A DNA stretch of 64,000 bases from Orientallactaga sibirica (lineage: Eukaryota; Chordata; Mammalia; Rodentia; Dipodidae). The notes under the pieces were generated by a model, which was given only the letters and a program-made list of their open reading frames with translations, was not told where the DNA came from and did no database searches. This document shows positions 35,484 through 47,512 of the stretch, piece by piece (position 1 is the first letter of the stretch; each line of letters starts with the position of its first letter). Both the position numbers and the translations under genes were made by a program. The stretch lies in NCBI GenBank assembly GCA_036365145.1, contig JAEOAD010002232.1, forward strand, positions 4,299,501 through 4,363,500, given 5' to 3'.

Positions 35484-35982
35484 AAAACTAGATAATCTTT
35501 TATAGGTAATAATGTTTATATATCATCTCTTAAAGCACTGAGCCATCTTCCTAGCCCTTTGTATAATCAATTCATAATGTTTTTAATTTTTAAATTTTTT
35601 GTATGCTCTGAATAATTAAATATAAAGCACTGAAAACATACACAGCAAAGAAAGAAACAGAAAATGATGCAGTTGTTGGGGTAGCATTGCCCTAAAGGAC
35701 AGTTTTTAATCTGGTGCTATAGTCCAGAATACAATGTTATCTTTTAGGGTTTTGTTGTATTTTGACAGTACAGTATAATTAGTGTTTTAGAATAAAGAAT
35801 AATTAAGTACTGAAATTAAACTCAGGTGTCTCTACTTATAATTTCAGGAGTTATTTAATACTTGATTTTAGAATGCTATATTTAAACTTAAGAATTTGAG
35901 AATTTGGCCGACACTTTATCAGAAAGTTCCTGGTTATTGCAGGTACTTACTTGTTACTGAATAAATTTTTTTCCCTTCCTAG

Positions 35983-36067
35983 TTCAAAGCAGTATTCAAC
36001 GCTTCCAAGAGAAGTTTTTTATTTTTGCTTTGACACCTCAACAAGTTAGAGAGATATGCATATCAAG
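35983..36067 (+). CDS. PIAS2: PIAS2 exon 3: PINIT domain, first part
   Basis: An 85-nt exon. The acceptor is a pyrimidine tract ending tcctag (35977-35982) and the donor is gtaaga at 36068. The first two bases complete the Val codon begun by the last base of exon 2 (phase 1). The translation runs VQSSIQRFQEKFFIFALTPQ and then QVREICIS, ending with two bases of an Arg codon (phase 2). This is the PIAS2 PINIT segment. The FALTPQQV core is shared across PIAS proteins, while FFIFALTPQQVREICIS is the PIAS2 version. PINIT contributes to substrate selection and SUMO ligation. The exon lies 17.2 kb after exon 2 and 19.9 kb before exon 4, and is too short to stand out as an open frame. It was found by phase-compatible translation between splice sites. 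Confidence 0.96.
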
Positions 36068-36107
36068 GTAAGAGAATTGTTTTAAATATGTCTCTCTATG
36101 AATGTTG

Positions 36108-36452
36108 TGTATTAGTTTACTAGAGTTGTCATAACAAAATACAACAGACTGGGTGTCTTAGACAGAAATTTATTTTTCAAATTCTATAGGCTTCTGTCGA
36201 AGATGAACATGTGGACTAGTTTGATTTCTCTTGAAGCCTTCCTTATGGCTAATAACCTCTTGCTTTGTCATATGTGGCACGTTTTCTGTTACAGTGTATC
36301 TTGGCTCTCTTTTCCTTTGCTTATGACTGTTAGATTAGGGACCAGGCTTAATTTAATGTATTTCTTTAAAAGCCCTGTGTCTAAATACAGTCATGTTGGG
36401 GATTAAGGCTTCAATGTATGAATTTTGGGGGCCCACAGGTCAGCCTATAACA
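36108..36452 (-). mobile_element. MLT1-like LTR, 40 bp downstream of exon 3
   Basis: The plus strand starts gtattagtttactagagttg and ends ggtcagcctataaca. The reverse reading (tataggctgacctgtggg, cccaaaattcatacattgaa) is the MLT1 5' pattern. Confidence 0.75.
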
Positions 36453-36599
36453 GTTGGCTTATTTCTTTTAAGGCAGTTATACTTTGATTAGGATTAGTTA
36501 GATAGTTAATAAATGCTATGTATTAGAAGAAATTGTAACTTTTGAATCCAACCTCAATATCTGTTACATTACTTTAGTCACATTAGTCTAGTCTTTTTT

Positions 36600-37104
36600 C
36601 TTTAGTCCTATAGATCAAACCCAGGAACTTTTGTGTGCTAGGCAAGTTATCTTATCGCTGAGCTATATCCCAAGCTCAGCAATAATGTTTCAAAATAAAA
36701 TTTTATTTGAATTTGAGAAACATTAAAAAAAAAAAAAGACTTGTGTAAACTGGGCCTGGTGGCTCATGGCTGTAATCTCAGTACTCAGGAGGTGGGGACA
36801 GGATGATACAAGTTCAAGGCCAGCCTCAGTGACATGCGTACCTATCTAGGAAAAAAAGAAAGAATTTGTGATTCTAGCCCAAAGAAAGGTCTACTAGCTT
36901 CTTGACCTGTTCTGTCCAATACCTTAGAAGAAGCAGCCTAAGAAAGGAATGGGGCTGAAGGGATGGCTTAGTGGTTAAGGCGTTTGCCTGCAAAGCATAA
37001 GGACCCAGGCTTGATTCCCCAGAACCCATGTAAGCCAGATGCACATGATGCATACGTCTGGAGTTCATTCACAGTGGCTGGAGGCCCTGGCACTCCCATG
37101 TTCG

Positions 37105-37135
<31 letters not shown>

Positions 37136-38315
37136 ATATTTAAAATATATATTAATAAAAAAAGAAGGAATGGGTTTATGTTTACAGATTTGGGAGAGGG
37201 AATATGTTCTGTCATGGTGAGCAGGGAGGGAAAACATAACTGCATCCATAGTCAGGAAGCAGAGGATGCACTGGAAGTAGGGTCAGGCCATAGACCTCAA
37301 AGCCTACCTCCAGTGTCCTACTACCTTCAGCAAGACTTTTCCTCCTAAAGATTTCACAACCTTCCTAAACAGTGCTACCAACTGAGACCAAGAGTTCAAA
37401 CATTTCATATTCAAACCACAACAAAATAGCTATAAATGTTATCATTTCAAATTGAGGCTTAGCAAGGTACAGTGGTGCATGCCTTTAATCCCAGTACTCG
37501 GGAGGTAGAGGTAGGAGGATTGATGAGAGTTCGAGGCCACCATGAGACTACATAATGAATTTCAGTCTGGGCTAGAGTGACACCCTACCTTGAAAAACAG
37601 ACAGACAGACAACAAGATCATCTTGAATGCTAGGGAGATACCTCAGTGGGTAAAGTGATTCAGACCTCCTGCAATGCACCCATGTAGAAAGCCAAACGTG
37701 GTGTGTGCCCATAATCAGTGCTGCAGAGGCAAGAAACAGAGGATCCCTGGGTCTTGCTGGGTAGTCAAGCCTAATCAGCTCCAGGTTCAGTAAGAGAGAT
37801 TCTCTCAAAAATTGGTGGAAGCTGGCATGGTGGCACAAGCGTCTTTAATTCCAGTGCTTGGAAGGCAGAGGTAGGAGGATTGTTGTGAGTTCAAGTTCAC
37901 CTTGAGACTACATAGTGAATTCAAGCTCAGCCTGGGCTGCCCCTCCCCCAAAGTGGAAAGTGATGGAGGAAGATGCACAGCATTAACCTTTGGCTTACAT
38001 ATTACACCCATGTTCATCTACATGTATACACATACCACAAATACATGCTTACATGCAAGAGCATCTACAGGTTTTTTTTTTAATATTTTTATTTATTTAT
38101 TAGAGAGAGAGAGAGAGGGAGAGATACAGAAATAGGCATGTAGAGAGAGAGAGAGAATAGGCGCGTCAGGGCCTCCAGCTACTGCAAACCAACTCCAGAT
38201 GTGTGCGCCCCTTTGTCCATCTGGCTTACGTGGGTCCTGGAGAATCGAGCCTTGAACCAGGGTCCTTAGGCTTCACAGGCAAGTGCTTAACCACTAAGCC
38301 ATCTCTCCAGCCCTA
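36600..38315. repeat. SINE cluster
   Basis: Antisense ID-like scrap 36608-36682. Old sense B1 36750-36850. Sense DIP-like SINE 36952-37145. Sense B1 37455-37620. Sense B3/B4-type element 37625-37810. Truncated sense B1 37822-37935. Antisense DIP-like SINE 38070-38313. Confidence 0.78.
37160..37430 (-). mobile_element. ORR1/MaLR-like LTR, partial
   Basis: Old LTR text such as ggtcaggccatagacctcaa, cctcctaaagatttcacaac and ttcatattcaaaccaca, in the same order as the copies at 40690 and 63110. Confidence 0.68.
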
Positions 38316-38449
38316 CAGGTTTTATAATATATAAAGCTTGAGCTTCCAGAGCAGTGCAAAGGTTATCTTGCAACAATCTTGGGGATAGTAGTAAGCCTAC
38401 AAACAAAATAGAAAAAGCTATAAAATATATTTAATATAAAAGCATTAAT

Positions 38450-38951
38450 CCTTTTGTTGTTGTTTGTGCTCCCCACCCCCCAGGTAGAGTCTCATTCTAG
38501 TCCAGACTGTCCTGAAACTCACTTTACCGTCCCAGGATATTCTCACAGTGTTCCTCCTACCTCTGATGGGATTAGTGGTGTGCATTAATCCCTTTGTTGT
38601 GTGGTGATAAACCATTGTTCATTGGCTTTACGGAGTGTTAAATGAAAACAGCTAATTTATTAATGATAGGAGGAGCTGATAAATGTGTGGGGGGCAGGAG
38701 ATCACTGTTAACCTTGATGATCTGGGAAAATTTATTAGATTAAATGTGGACTTTTTAAGAAAGGAGTTAAGAGTATGGTAATGCATACCTGCCTTTATCT
38801 TAACACTTGGGAGGCAGAGGTAGAAGGATTGCTGTGAATTGGAAGTCAGCCTGGGACTACAGAGCAAATTCCAGGTCAGCCTGGGCTAGAGTGAGACCCT
38901 ACCTGGAACAACAAACAAAACAAAGTAAAAAAGATAAGATAAAAAACAATA

Positions 38952-38988
<37 letters not shown>

Positions 38989-39231
38989 AGGTAGGGTCTC
39001 ACTCTGGCTCAGGCTGACATGGAGTTAACTATGTAGTCTCAGGGTGGCCTTGAACTCACAGCAATCCTCCTATCTCTGCCTCCTAAGTGCTGGAATTAAA
39101 GGCATGTGCCATCACACTTGGCTAAATATATTTATAAATAGATGAAGATTTATTGCTTATGAGAAGGGGGCGGCTAGTGGCTGGGAACCGTTACTTGAAC
39201 TTTTTTCACTTTCTATTCTTTCTTTGAAAAT

Positions 39232-39274
<43 letters not shown>

Positions 39275-39437
39275 TTTGAGAGGGAAAGAGAGAGAGTGGC
39301 CTCTAGCCACTGAAAACGAACTCAGATGTGTGTATCCCCTTGTGCATCTGGCTAATGTGGGTCCTGGGGAATTGAATCTGGATCATTTGGCTTTACAGGC
39401 AAACGCCTTAACCATTAAGCCATCCCTCCAGCCCTTT
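38450..39437. repeat. SINE cluster
   Basis: Old antisense B1 38455-38590. Sense B1 38765-38935. Antisense B1 38954-39123 with a long T run. Antisense DIP-like SINE 39230-39437 with (TTTA)n at its left end. Confidence 0.83.
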
Positions 39438-39864
39438 CTATTGTTTTGTATGTTGGAAAGTTCAAATTGAATTACAAATTATGAATAAATGATTAAAATT
39501 TAACTATAAACTTAAAATTTTTAGTAACATTCTAGAGATGAAATAGTGATGGTTGCCCTGTCTGAATGTACTCAGTATTACAGATCATCAATTACATTAT
39601 GGTTAGAGTGAAATTTTATTTTATGCATATTTAATCCCAATATAAAAAATTTAAGTACTGCTGTTCTTTTCAATTGTCCCATGGGGAAAAAAAGGACCAC
39701 ACAATACAAGTGTACATTACAAATCCAACATATTTAGAGCTGTAGAATCAAGTTGTAAAAATAAAATAGTTTTCTAATAACTGGAAGTGTATGCTTCATG
39801 TCCATTACCTAGCTTGAAAAATTGTCTATAATTGGGCACCTTGTGACTGACCCTTTCCCCCCTT

Positions 39865-40600
39865 TTTTTAATGGAGGGAAGGTTTCATTATAGCCCAGGC
39901 TGGCTTTGAATTACCTCAGCCTTCCAAGTGCTGGGATTAAAGGTGTGCTATGCCATACCCAACTGCTCTTCCTTTTTGTCCTCAGGTATTTCAAAGCCAA
40001 TTACAGTCATTATATAATTTCATCTGGGAATACATTGTGCAGTTCTTACTGATTTTATATATGATCATTCAGAAATTCATAATTTCTTAATATAAAATAA
40101 TACACAACCTATGTTCAAATATTCTCATTGTCGAGCAATGATTCGACTTTTGACTTATGTTTCCCAAGTTGTTTTTTGTTTAAATTTTGGCTTGCAAAAC
40201 AGTTGTAAAAATAGTGCATATAGCGCCTGTACCTTTTACCAGCCTCTCTTAATATCAACAGCTTTCATAACCATTGTATAGTTGTCAGAGCCAAGAAATT
40301 AGCATTGGTACAATACTATTAACTGTATGTTTTATTCAGACTTTTCCATTTACTCAGCTAATGGTCTTCTATTCCTAGATCCAATCACAAATAACATTTC
40401 CTTGTGAAATCATCCTAATTTCCTTTCTTTTAGGGATGATTTTTGGGGGGGTGAGTTTCAAGGGAGGGTCTCACTCTGGTTCAGGCTGACCCGGAATTCA
40501 CTATGTAGTCTCAGGGTGGCCTTGAACTCACTGTGATCCTTCTACCTTTGCCTTCCTAGTGCTTGGATTAAAGGCATGCACCACCATGCCCGGCTGGATG
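39865..40600 (-). repeat. B1 copies
   Basis: Old antisense B1 39865-39965 and antisense B1 40445-40595. The latter is flanked by ggatgattttt (40434-40444 and about 40596-40606). Confidence 0.8.
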
Positions 40601-40689
40601 ATTTTTTTTTTTCTCATGTTTTTCATAACTTCTGACACTTAACTTTTAGAGTACTTCTCAGATATTTAATAGCTTGCCCCTCAATATGG

Positions 40690-41190
40690 GTTTAGCAAGT
40701 TACTTTTTTGCTGCTGGGACAGAACACCTGACCAGCAGCAGCTTATGGAAGGAAAGGATTTTTTTTTTTGAGGTGGGGTCTCCCTCTAGTCCAGGCTGAC
40801 CTGGTATTCACTATGTAGTCTCAGGGTGGCCTCAAACTCACATTGTTCCTCCTACCTCTGCCTCTGGAGTGCTGGGATTTAAGGAATGCACCACCACACC
40901 CAACTAGGAAAGGATTTATTTCCAGTTTACAGGGGGTAGTTTAATCAAAGCAGGGGAAGCATGGCAGGAGCAGGTACTTGGGCATCACGTCTTTATATCA
41001 GCAGGGAGGAAGTGGTTGAAGCAACTGGGGCTATGCTATAACATCCCAAAGGCTGCCCCCAGTGACATGCTTCCTCTAGCAAGGCTCTACCTCCTAAAGG
41101 TTCTACAACCTTCCTTAAAGTACCACTAAGGGGATTAAACATTCAAACATATGAGGCTATCAGGGACATTTTATCTTCAAACCACCATGA
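40690..41190 (-). mobile_element. ORR1/MaLR-like LTR split by a B1
   Basis: LTR halves at 40690-40761 and 40907-41190. The antisense B1 at 40762-40906 is flanked by ggaaaggattt (40751-40761 and 40907-40917), which shows the LTR was there first. Confidence 0.78.
40762..40906 (-). mobile_element. B1 inserted in a MaLR LTR
   Basis: Antisense B1 with an 11-bp duplication ggaaaggattt on both sides. Confidence 0.9.
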
Positions 41191-41205
41191 GGGCACATTT
41201 GATGA

Positions 41206-41404
41206 TGTATCTTTTAGAAAAATACTTTATTTATTTATGAAAGAGGGAGGAAGAGAAAGCAGAAGGGGTGAGAATGCAAACAAATCCCAGATGCATGTGC
41301 CAATTGTGCATCTGTCTTTACATGGCTCCTAGGGAATCGAACCTGGTTCTAATATTAGGCTTTGTAGGCATGTGCTATAAATACAGAGTCATCTCTCCAG
41401 CCCT
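41206..41404 (-). repeat. DIP-like SINE
   Basis: Antisense, moderately decayed, right end catctctccagccct. Confidence 0.82.
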
Positions 41405-41884
41405 GATGATGTATCTTGATTAGATTGAGATTATGAACACTTGGCAAAATTATCTGAAGTTGCATTCTCTTCTCAGGCGTGTCGTATCAGGGACTACATA
41501 ATAAAGAGTTCTTACCTCAGGTCATGGTAGCCTGGATTATTTGGCTCATCTCCATCTCCTTTTTGTCAGATACTAGCATTATAGAGTTGCTAGTTTATTA
41601 TTAATAAATACCTTGAGGAAAATACTTTAAACTTGGCACATAATTCTGTTTCTCCTCAAGCTTTTGCCTGCTACTTAAGCATGCCCTCATAAATTTTGCT
41701 ATTGCCTCTTTTATATTTTGGCTAGTCTTTTGTGAGAGTGAGTTTGTCCTTCTTTATTCATTTTGTTGTATTTGTATAATTATGATTTCATAGGTATACT
41801 GTAGGTTACAACCCAGTGCTGTAGGAATTTATATTGTGGCTCATATGGTTTTACCTTTGGCTATTAATAGTTTTTTCCAATTAG

Positions 41885-42375
41885 CTCTTGTGTACATTTT
41901 ATTTTATTTGTGTGGGTATGTGTATGTGTTGGTTTGTTGAGACAGTGTCTCACTCTGTCCTTGAACTTACTGTGAAATACCACACTCAGCTAGTGGTATT
42001 TTGTTACTTATTTAATCTTTTTTTTTTTATTTATTTATTTATTTGAGAGAGAGAGAGAGATACAGAAATAGGCAGGAAGAGAGAGAGAGAGAGAGAATGG
42101 GCGTGCCAGGGCCTCTAGCCACTGCAAACGAACTCCAGATGCATGTGCCCCCTTATGCATCTGGCTTACGTGGGTCCTGGAGAATCGAGCCTCGAACCGG
42201 GATCCTTAGGCTTCACAGGCAAGCGTTTAACCACTAAGCCATCTCCAGCCCTACTTATTTAATCTTATGGCAGGGTTTTGCTATGTGTCAGGCTGGTCTT
42301 GAACTTGGATTCCTCTCACCTTTCCTTTCTCCCAAGTACTGGGACTGTAGGCATGTACCAGCATACCCAGATATC
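41885..42375 (-). repeat. DIP-like SINE inside an old B1
   Basis: The DIP-like SINE (-) at 42020-42251 is flanked by tacttatttaatctt (42005-42019 and 42252-42266). Old B1-like remnants lie at 41910-42000 and 42267-42375. Confidence 0.83.
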
Positions 42376-42419
42376 CAATGTCCTTTTTGATACTCCTTTC
42401 TTCTTTCCCTCCAAAATTA

Positions 42420-42458
42420 CCTTACCTTCTTTTTAAAAATGTTTGTTTGTTTGTTTGT

Positions 42459-42497
<39 letters not shown>

Positions 42498-43590
42498 TGA
42501 AAGAGAAAGAGGCAGATAGAGAAGGGGCATGCCAGGGCCTCTAGCCACTGCACAAACAAACTCCAGACACATCTAGCCACGGTGCATCTGCCTTATGTGG
42601 AAATCAAACCTTGGTCCTTAGGCTTCTCAGGCAAGTGTTGTAACTGACAAGCCATCTTTTTAGCTCCTACATTCCCTTTTTTACTGTCTGCAACCACTGA
42701 GTGCTCTAAGCTTATCTCTTTCTTTCTTTCTTTTTTTTTTTTCTGGAATTGCTCACTTTTCCATGGAGTCCTGATTTTGTTTTTATTTTTTGAGGTAGGG
42801 TTTCACTCTAGTCCAGGTTGACCTGGAAGTCACTATGTAGTCTCAGGGTGGCCTTGAGCTCACAGTGCTAGGATTAAAGGCGTGTGCCACCATGCCTGGC
42901 CTGATTTTTTAAATATATATTTAATTTATTTATTTGAGAGAGAGAAAGAGGCAGAGAGAGAGAGAATGGGTGCGCCAGGGCCTCCAGCCACTGCAAACAA
43001 ACTCCAAATGAAAGCGCCCTCTTGTGCATCTGGCTTAAGTGGGTCCTGGAGAATCGAGCTGGGATCCTTTGGCTTTGCAGACCAATGCCTTAACCACTAA
43101 GCCATCTCTCCAGGCTCAGAGCCCTGATTTTTATAATGTAGCATGGATTTTAAAAAACTTTTTTATTTTCTATTTATTTATTTGAGAGCGATGGGGAGGG
43201 CGAGAATGGGTGTGTCAGGGCCAGTAGCCATGGCAAACAAACTTCAGCCATATGTGCCACCTAGTGTAGTGTATCTGGTAATTGGACCTGGATCTTTTGG
43301 CTTTGCAAGTGAGTACCTTAACTGCTAAGCCATTTCTCCAGCCCATCATGGCTTTTTAAACAAAATAAAAAGAAATAGGTGGGCTGGAGAAATGGCTTAG
43401 TGGTTAAGGCTCTTGTCTGCAAAGCCCAAGGACCCAGGTTCGATTCTCTAGTACCTGCATAAGCCAGATGCACAAGGTGGCACATGCATCTGGAGTTCGT
43501 CTGTAGTGGCTAGAGGCCCTGGCATGCCTGTTCTAACTGCTTTTCTCTTTCTTTATTTCTATCAAATAAATAAAAATATTTTTTAAATGC
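42420..43590. repeat. SINE cluster
   Basis: Antisense DIP-like SINEs 42425-42665 (with (TTTA)n), 42905-43118 and 43145-43345. Truncated antisense B1 42775-42900. Sense DIP-like SINE 43381-43590. Confidence 0.85.
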
Positions 43591-43794
43591 AATCCAAATG
43601 CTGAGGATCCCTCCCATACAAATTAAATTAGATGTGAGTATGGAAATGTCAGTGGGTTTGTAAAGTTCCTTGGGTATTTGAAGGGTGAGCAAATTTGAGA
43701 ACCACCACTCTAGGTTGTTTGACTAGATCCCCCCCCCCTTGCCTGTGGCAATCAGAAGACTTAAGGTAGAGGTTTGAATACATTCAGTGTCGGG

Positions 43795-43880
43795 TGGTTT
43801 TAAAAATATTTATTTGTTTATTTGAGAGAATATATAGGTGTACCAGCCACTCTAAACCAACTCCAGATGCATTTCCCATC
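43795..43880 (-). repeat. Truncated DIP-like SINE
   Basis: Antisense: tatttatttgagaga head followed by accaactccagatgcattt, then lost. Confidence 0.7.
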
Positions 43881-44194
43881 AAAGCTACTTGTCTAGTTTT
43901 TGCACTCTTTCATTCACTCATCATGTATTTACCAGCTGTGTTCTATGGTCTAGACAATATTCCATACACTAAAGATATGAAATTGAAACATAAATTGACA
44001 TCATGAAGTTTTACTTGATGCTTTTCCTCTTGTTCCCATTTCATTTGTGACATTTAGATCTACCTGGATAGAGACCTCTTTATATTATTATCCTCTTCAT
44101 TAAACTATATTCCATCAGCTTGCTACATTCCATTTATTTTTCTCTTAATACTCTGAAGATTTAGAACTTGAGGGAAAGCTATGGTGTTTAGAGC

Positions 44195-44350
44195 AGTTTC
44201 AACTGGAAAGTGAACTCTAGCTTAATCATTAAGGTCCATATACCTGTATGTCCCTGAATAAGTGGCTAAGTCCATTGGATCACATTTACCTAATATGTAA
44301 AATTGGAGTACCAGTCAATACCTCACTGGGTATGAGGTACTTAAGCGAAA
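44195..44350 (+). repeat. Possible MIR remnant
   Basis: The order of weak matches (tgtccctgaataagtggcta, acctaatatgtaaaattgga, atacctcactgggtatgagg) resembles the mammalian MIR core and tail. Very old and uncertain. Confidence 0.45.
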
Positions 44351-44832
44351 ACTTGTTCCATTTTCCTTTTTTGTGACAAGTTACCACCACCAGTTTCCAG
44401 ATACACTTCTAAAACTTGGGCATCCTTCCCAAGTCTACTCAGTTTCTGCATCCTAACAGTTTTTGTATTTTTATATTATTTTATTATTGACAACTTATTA
44501 TGGACAAACGTATTATTTTATTATTGATAACCATACTTATAGAGAATAAACAAAGATAAGTCCCTGCCCACCACTTTCCCCTTCACATCTCTTCTCTCCA
44601 TCATATCCCCTCCCCTTTCAATCAATCTCTCTCTCATTTTGATGTCATTATCTTTTCCTCCTATTATGATATTCTTGTGTAGGTAGTGTCAGGCACTGTG
44701 AGGTCATGGATGTCCAGGCCATTTTGTGTCTGGAAGAGTGCACTGTAAGGAGTCCTATCCTTCCTTTAGCTCTTACATTCTTTCTGCCACCTCTTCTGCA
44801 ATGGACCCTAAGCCTTGGAAGGTGTGATAGAG

Positions 44833-44971
44833 ATGGTTCAGACTGGAGAGATGGCTTAGTGGTTAAGGTGCTTGCCTGCGAAGCCTAAGGTCCCAGGTTT
44901 GATTCTCCAGGTACACATGGTGGATCATGCATCTGGAGTTCGTTTGCAGAGGCTAGAGGCCCTGGCACACC

Positions 44972-45020
<49 letters not shown>

Positions 45021-45040
45021 ATAATTAAGTAAATAAAAGT
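44833..45040 (+). mobile_element. DIP-like SINE inside L1 3' UTR
   Basis: Starts actggagagatggcttagtg and ends in (CT)n (44978-45019) plus an A-rich tail. It interrupts the L1 3' UTR between gtgatagagatggttcag and gtgagtactcctctgtcac. Confidence 0.88.
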
Positions 45041-46082
45041 CATGGACCTTTCAGAGGTGAGTACTCCTCTGTCACTTCTCAGCACTTTGGTGACTTTTGA
45101 GTTATTCCAGAGGTCACTGCCATCTGGAAAGAGAAGCTTCTCTAACCAAAAGTGAGAATAGCATTAATATATGGGTATGAACATTAAGAAAAGTGCTTAC
45201 CAGGCAGTTTTATGAGCATAATATGTGCATTTAGCCAGACACCAGCAGACGTTACACCCCTGGGCTCATGACCTCCCTCTTCATAGGTTTTCAGTACCAG
45301 GCATGTATTTCTTCCCATGGAGTGTGCCTTCATCCAATCAGAGAGCAACTGGTTTCTCCCATAACAGACATGCCACTTTGGCTCATTTGGCCTGGCTGGC
45401 CACACTTAAGGCTTGCAATGTCCACTGTTGTTTATCTCCCATAGAGCTGCATACAGTATAGGTTTTTCCTGCTTTCTGTCAGCTCCAGCAAGATTTCTCA
45501 GTTGCTTTGTAGCCAAACCATGTGGAGTCTTCAGCAATAGGGTCTTACCATCTCTTCCTGGTAGGAAATCAAGAGCCTTAGCAATGGCCTGTAATGTTTG
45601 GGGGGCATCTGGGACCTCCCTGACCTCCCAACAACTCAGTGGAAGGTATTTCATCATTGGCACTGAAAATTTTCTAGTAACAATCTATATGGCTTCTGGA
45701 TACATCATTATCCAAAAAAGTATGTTTCCATATGACTTATTCATACCTTTGTAGATATTAACCCTCCCCATCCTATGTTTACATAATCTCTTCTTCTGAC
45801 CTCACTTGCCTTTCCATACTGAGTAATCTGTTTTTCTATACACACACACACAATGCCATCTCCTTAAGTTCTCCCCTCTCCTCCCTCCTTTATAGCCCCT
45901 CTCTAGTTTACTGGCCTCTGCTACCGAGTTTTATTCCAACTCAACATACAAGTTCAAACATTTGGAGCTAGGCTCCACATATGAGAGAGAACATGTGACG
46001 TTGGGCTTTCTGGTCCTGGGTTACCTCAGTACATATAATCTTTCCACGTCCATCCATTTTCCTGAAAATTGCATAATTTCAC

Positions 46083-46938
46083 TTTTCTTTTTTCTTTTTA
46101 TTTTTTAAGTGGGCTTTACCCCCTCTTACTTTCTCATAGGCAGGAGCTCTTTTATTTATTTACTTACTTATTTATTTACTTACTTACTTACTTGAGACTC
46201 AGAGAGAGAGAGAGTGAGAATGGGCATGCCAGGGCCTCTAGCCACTGCGAACGAATGCTAGACATATGTGCCACCAAGTGCATCTGGCTTACGTGGGACC
46301 TGGAGAATCAACCCGGGGTCCTTAGACTTGACAGGAAGTGCCTTACTGCTAAGCCATCTCTCACATCTTCATTATCTACTTACCAGTTGAGTGATATCTA
46401 GGCTGGTTCCATCTCCTTACTATTGTGAATAGAGCAACAATAAATATGGATGTGAAAATATCTCTAAGGTAGTGTGACGAGTTCTTAGGATATGTTCCCA
46501 AGAGTTGTGTAGCTGGGTCATATGATAAATCTATTTTTAGTCTCAGTAACCTTCACATTGATTTCCACAATGGCTGTACCAGATTACATTCCTACCAACA
46601 GTGTAGAAGTGTTCCTGTTTTTCCACATCCTCACTAACATTTATTGTCATTTATTTCTTGATAATAACCATTCTGACAGGAGTGAGATAGACTCTCAAAA
46701 TAGTTTTAATTTGTATTTCCCCAATGGCGAAAGATGTAGAACATGTTTTTAGATATTTATATGCCACCTGTGTTTCTTCTTCTTTGTTTATTTGTTCTTT
46801 TGAGGTATGGTCTCACTCTAGCTTGGGCTAACCTGGACTCCACTATGTTTTTTCAGGGTAACCTTGAACTGACAGTGATCCTCTTACCTCTGCCTCCTGA
46901 GTTGCTGGGATTAAAGGCATGAGCCACCATGCCTGGCT
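46083..46938 (-). repeat. SINEs inside the older L1
   Basis: Antisense DIP-like SINE about 46150-46362 with a (TTTA/CTTA)n head, and antisense B1 46785-46938. Confidence 0.8.
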
Positions 46939-47123
46939 GTATTTCTTCTCTATTTAGTTCCATAGCCCATTTTTCTTTTCTTTTTTTAAAAATTTTATTT
47001 TAAATATATATTTTTTATTTATATTATTCTGATTTTACATTCATAATATTGGTTCCATTGTCCTCCTCCCTGTCCTCCCACTTTCAAAGGGACCCTCATC
47101 AATGGGGAATGTGGGTCGTGTAT

Positions 47124-47512
47124 TGTGGCAGACAGCTTCAGGTTCACTGAGATGAACTTCCAGACCAGGCACAGTTATGGAGGAAGGGATATTATTTATT
47201 GAAGCTTACAGATCCAGGGGAAGTTCCATAAAGGCAGGAGAAGCAGCCTGCTCTTCACAGGACCAGGCAAGAGAGAGAAAGCCAACCAGCCACCACAGCA
47301 CACAGAGCAAAACTACAGCCAAAAGGTCACACAGCACACTTCAGGAACTCCTGCTAGGCACACTTTGCATATCTTTACAATGGAATCTCAAACCATCACC
47401 ACACCTTAAAACCGGCCCCCAGTAACATTGCCTCTAGCAAGGTGATTGCAGATGCAAACTTTAAATAGTAAAACACTGAATATATTGGGGGACATATATT
47501 CAAACTACCACA
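47124..47512 (-). repeat. 3' LTR of the MaLR element
   Basis: 389 bp, nearly identical to 48733-49121. The polyadenylation signal sits about 70 bp from the plus-strand left edge. An 82-codon open frame inside (47177-47425) is repeated exactly in the partner LTR and is not a gene. Confidence 0.9.

Larger units (their letters stand above)
18757..35982 (+). other. PIAS2: PIAS2 intron 2
   Basis: 17,226 bp between phase-compatible exons, starting gtaagt and ending tag. It holds SINEs, a 7SK retropseudogene, ERVL/MaLR LTRs and antisense L1 pieces. Stretches with nothing I can assign: 18768-18895, 19690-19860, 21490-21750, 22165-22500, 22605-22920, 23156-23280, 27206-27525, 27640-27785, 28181-28780, 28915-29425, 29932-30125, 30295-30420, 30961-31160, 33520-33750, 34200-34400, 34615-34870 and 35497-35980. 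Confidence 0.9.
44465..46959 (-). mobile_element. Older antisense L1, 3' UTR and end of ORF2 (left part)
   Basis: The 3' end lies at about 44465-44560, with the L1 tail motif (attattgacaactta / ttattgataac) occurring twice. The 3' UTR is shared with the copies at 11986, 14714 and 31533, and the sequence passes into antisense ORF2 from about 45960. It is interrupted by a DIP-like SINE (44833-45040), another at about 46083-46362 and a B1 (46785-46938). It is cut at 46959 by the younger L1 and resumes at 51402. Confidence 0.85.
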
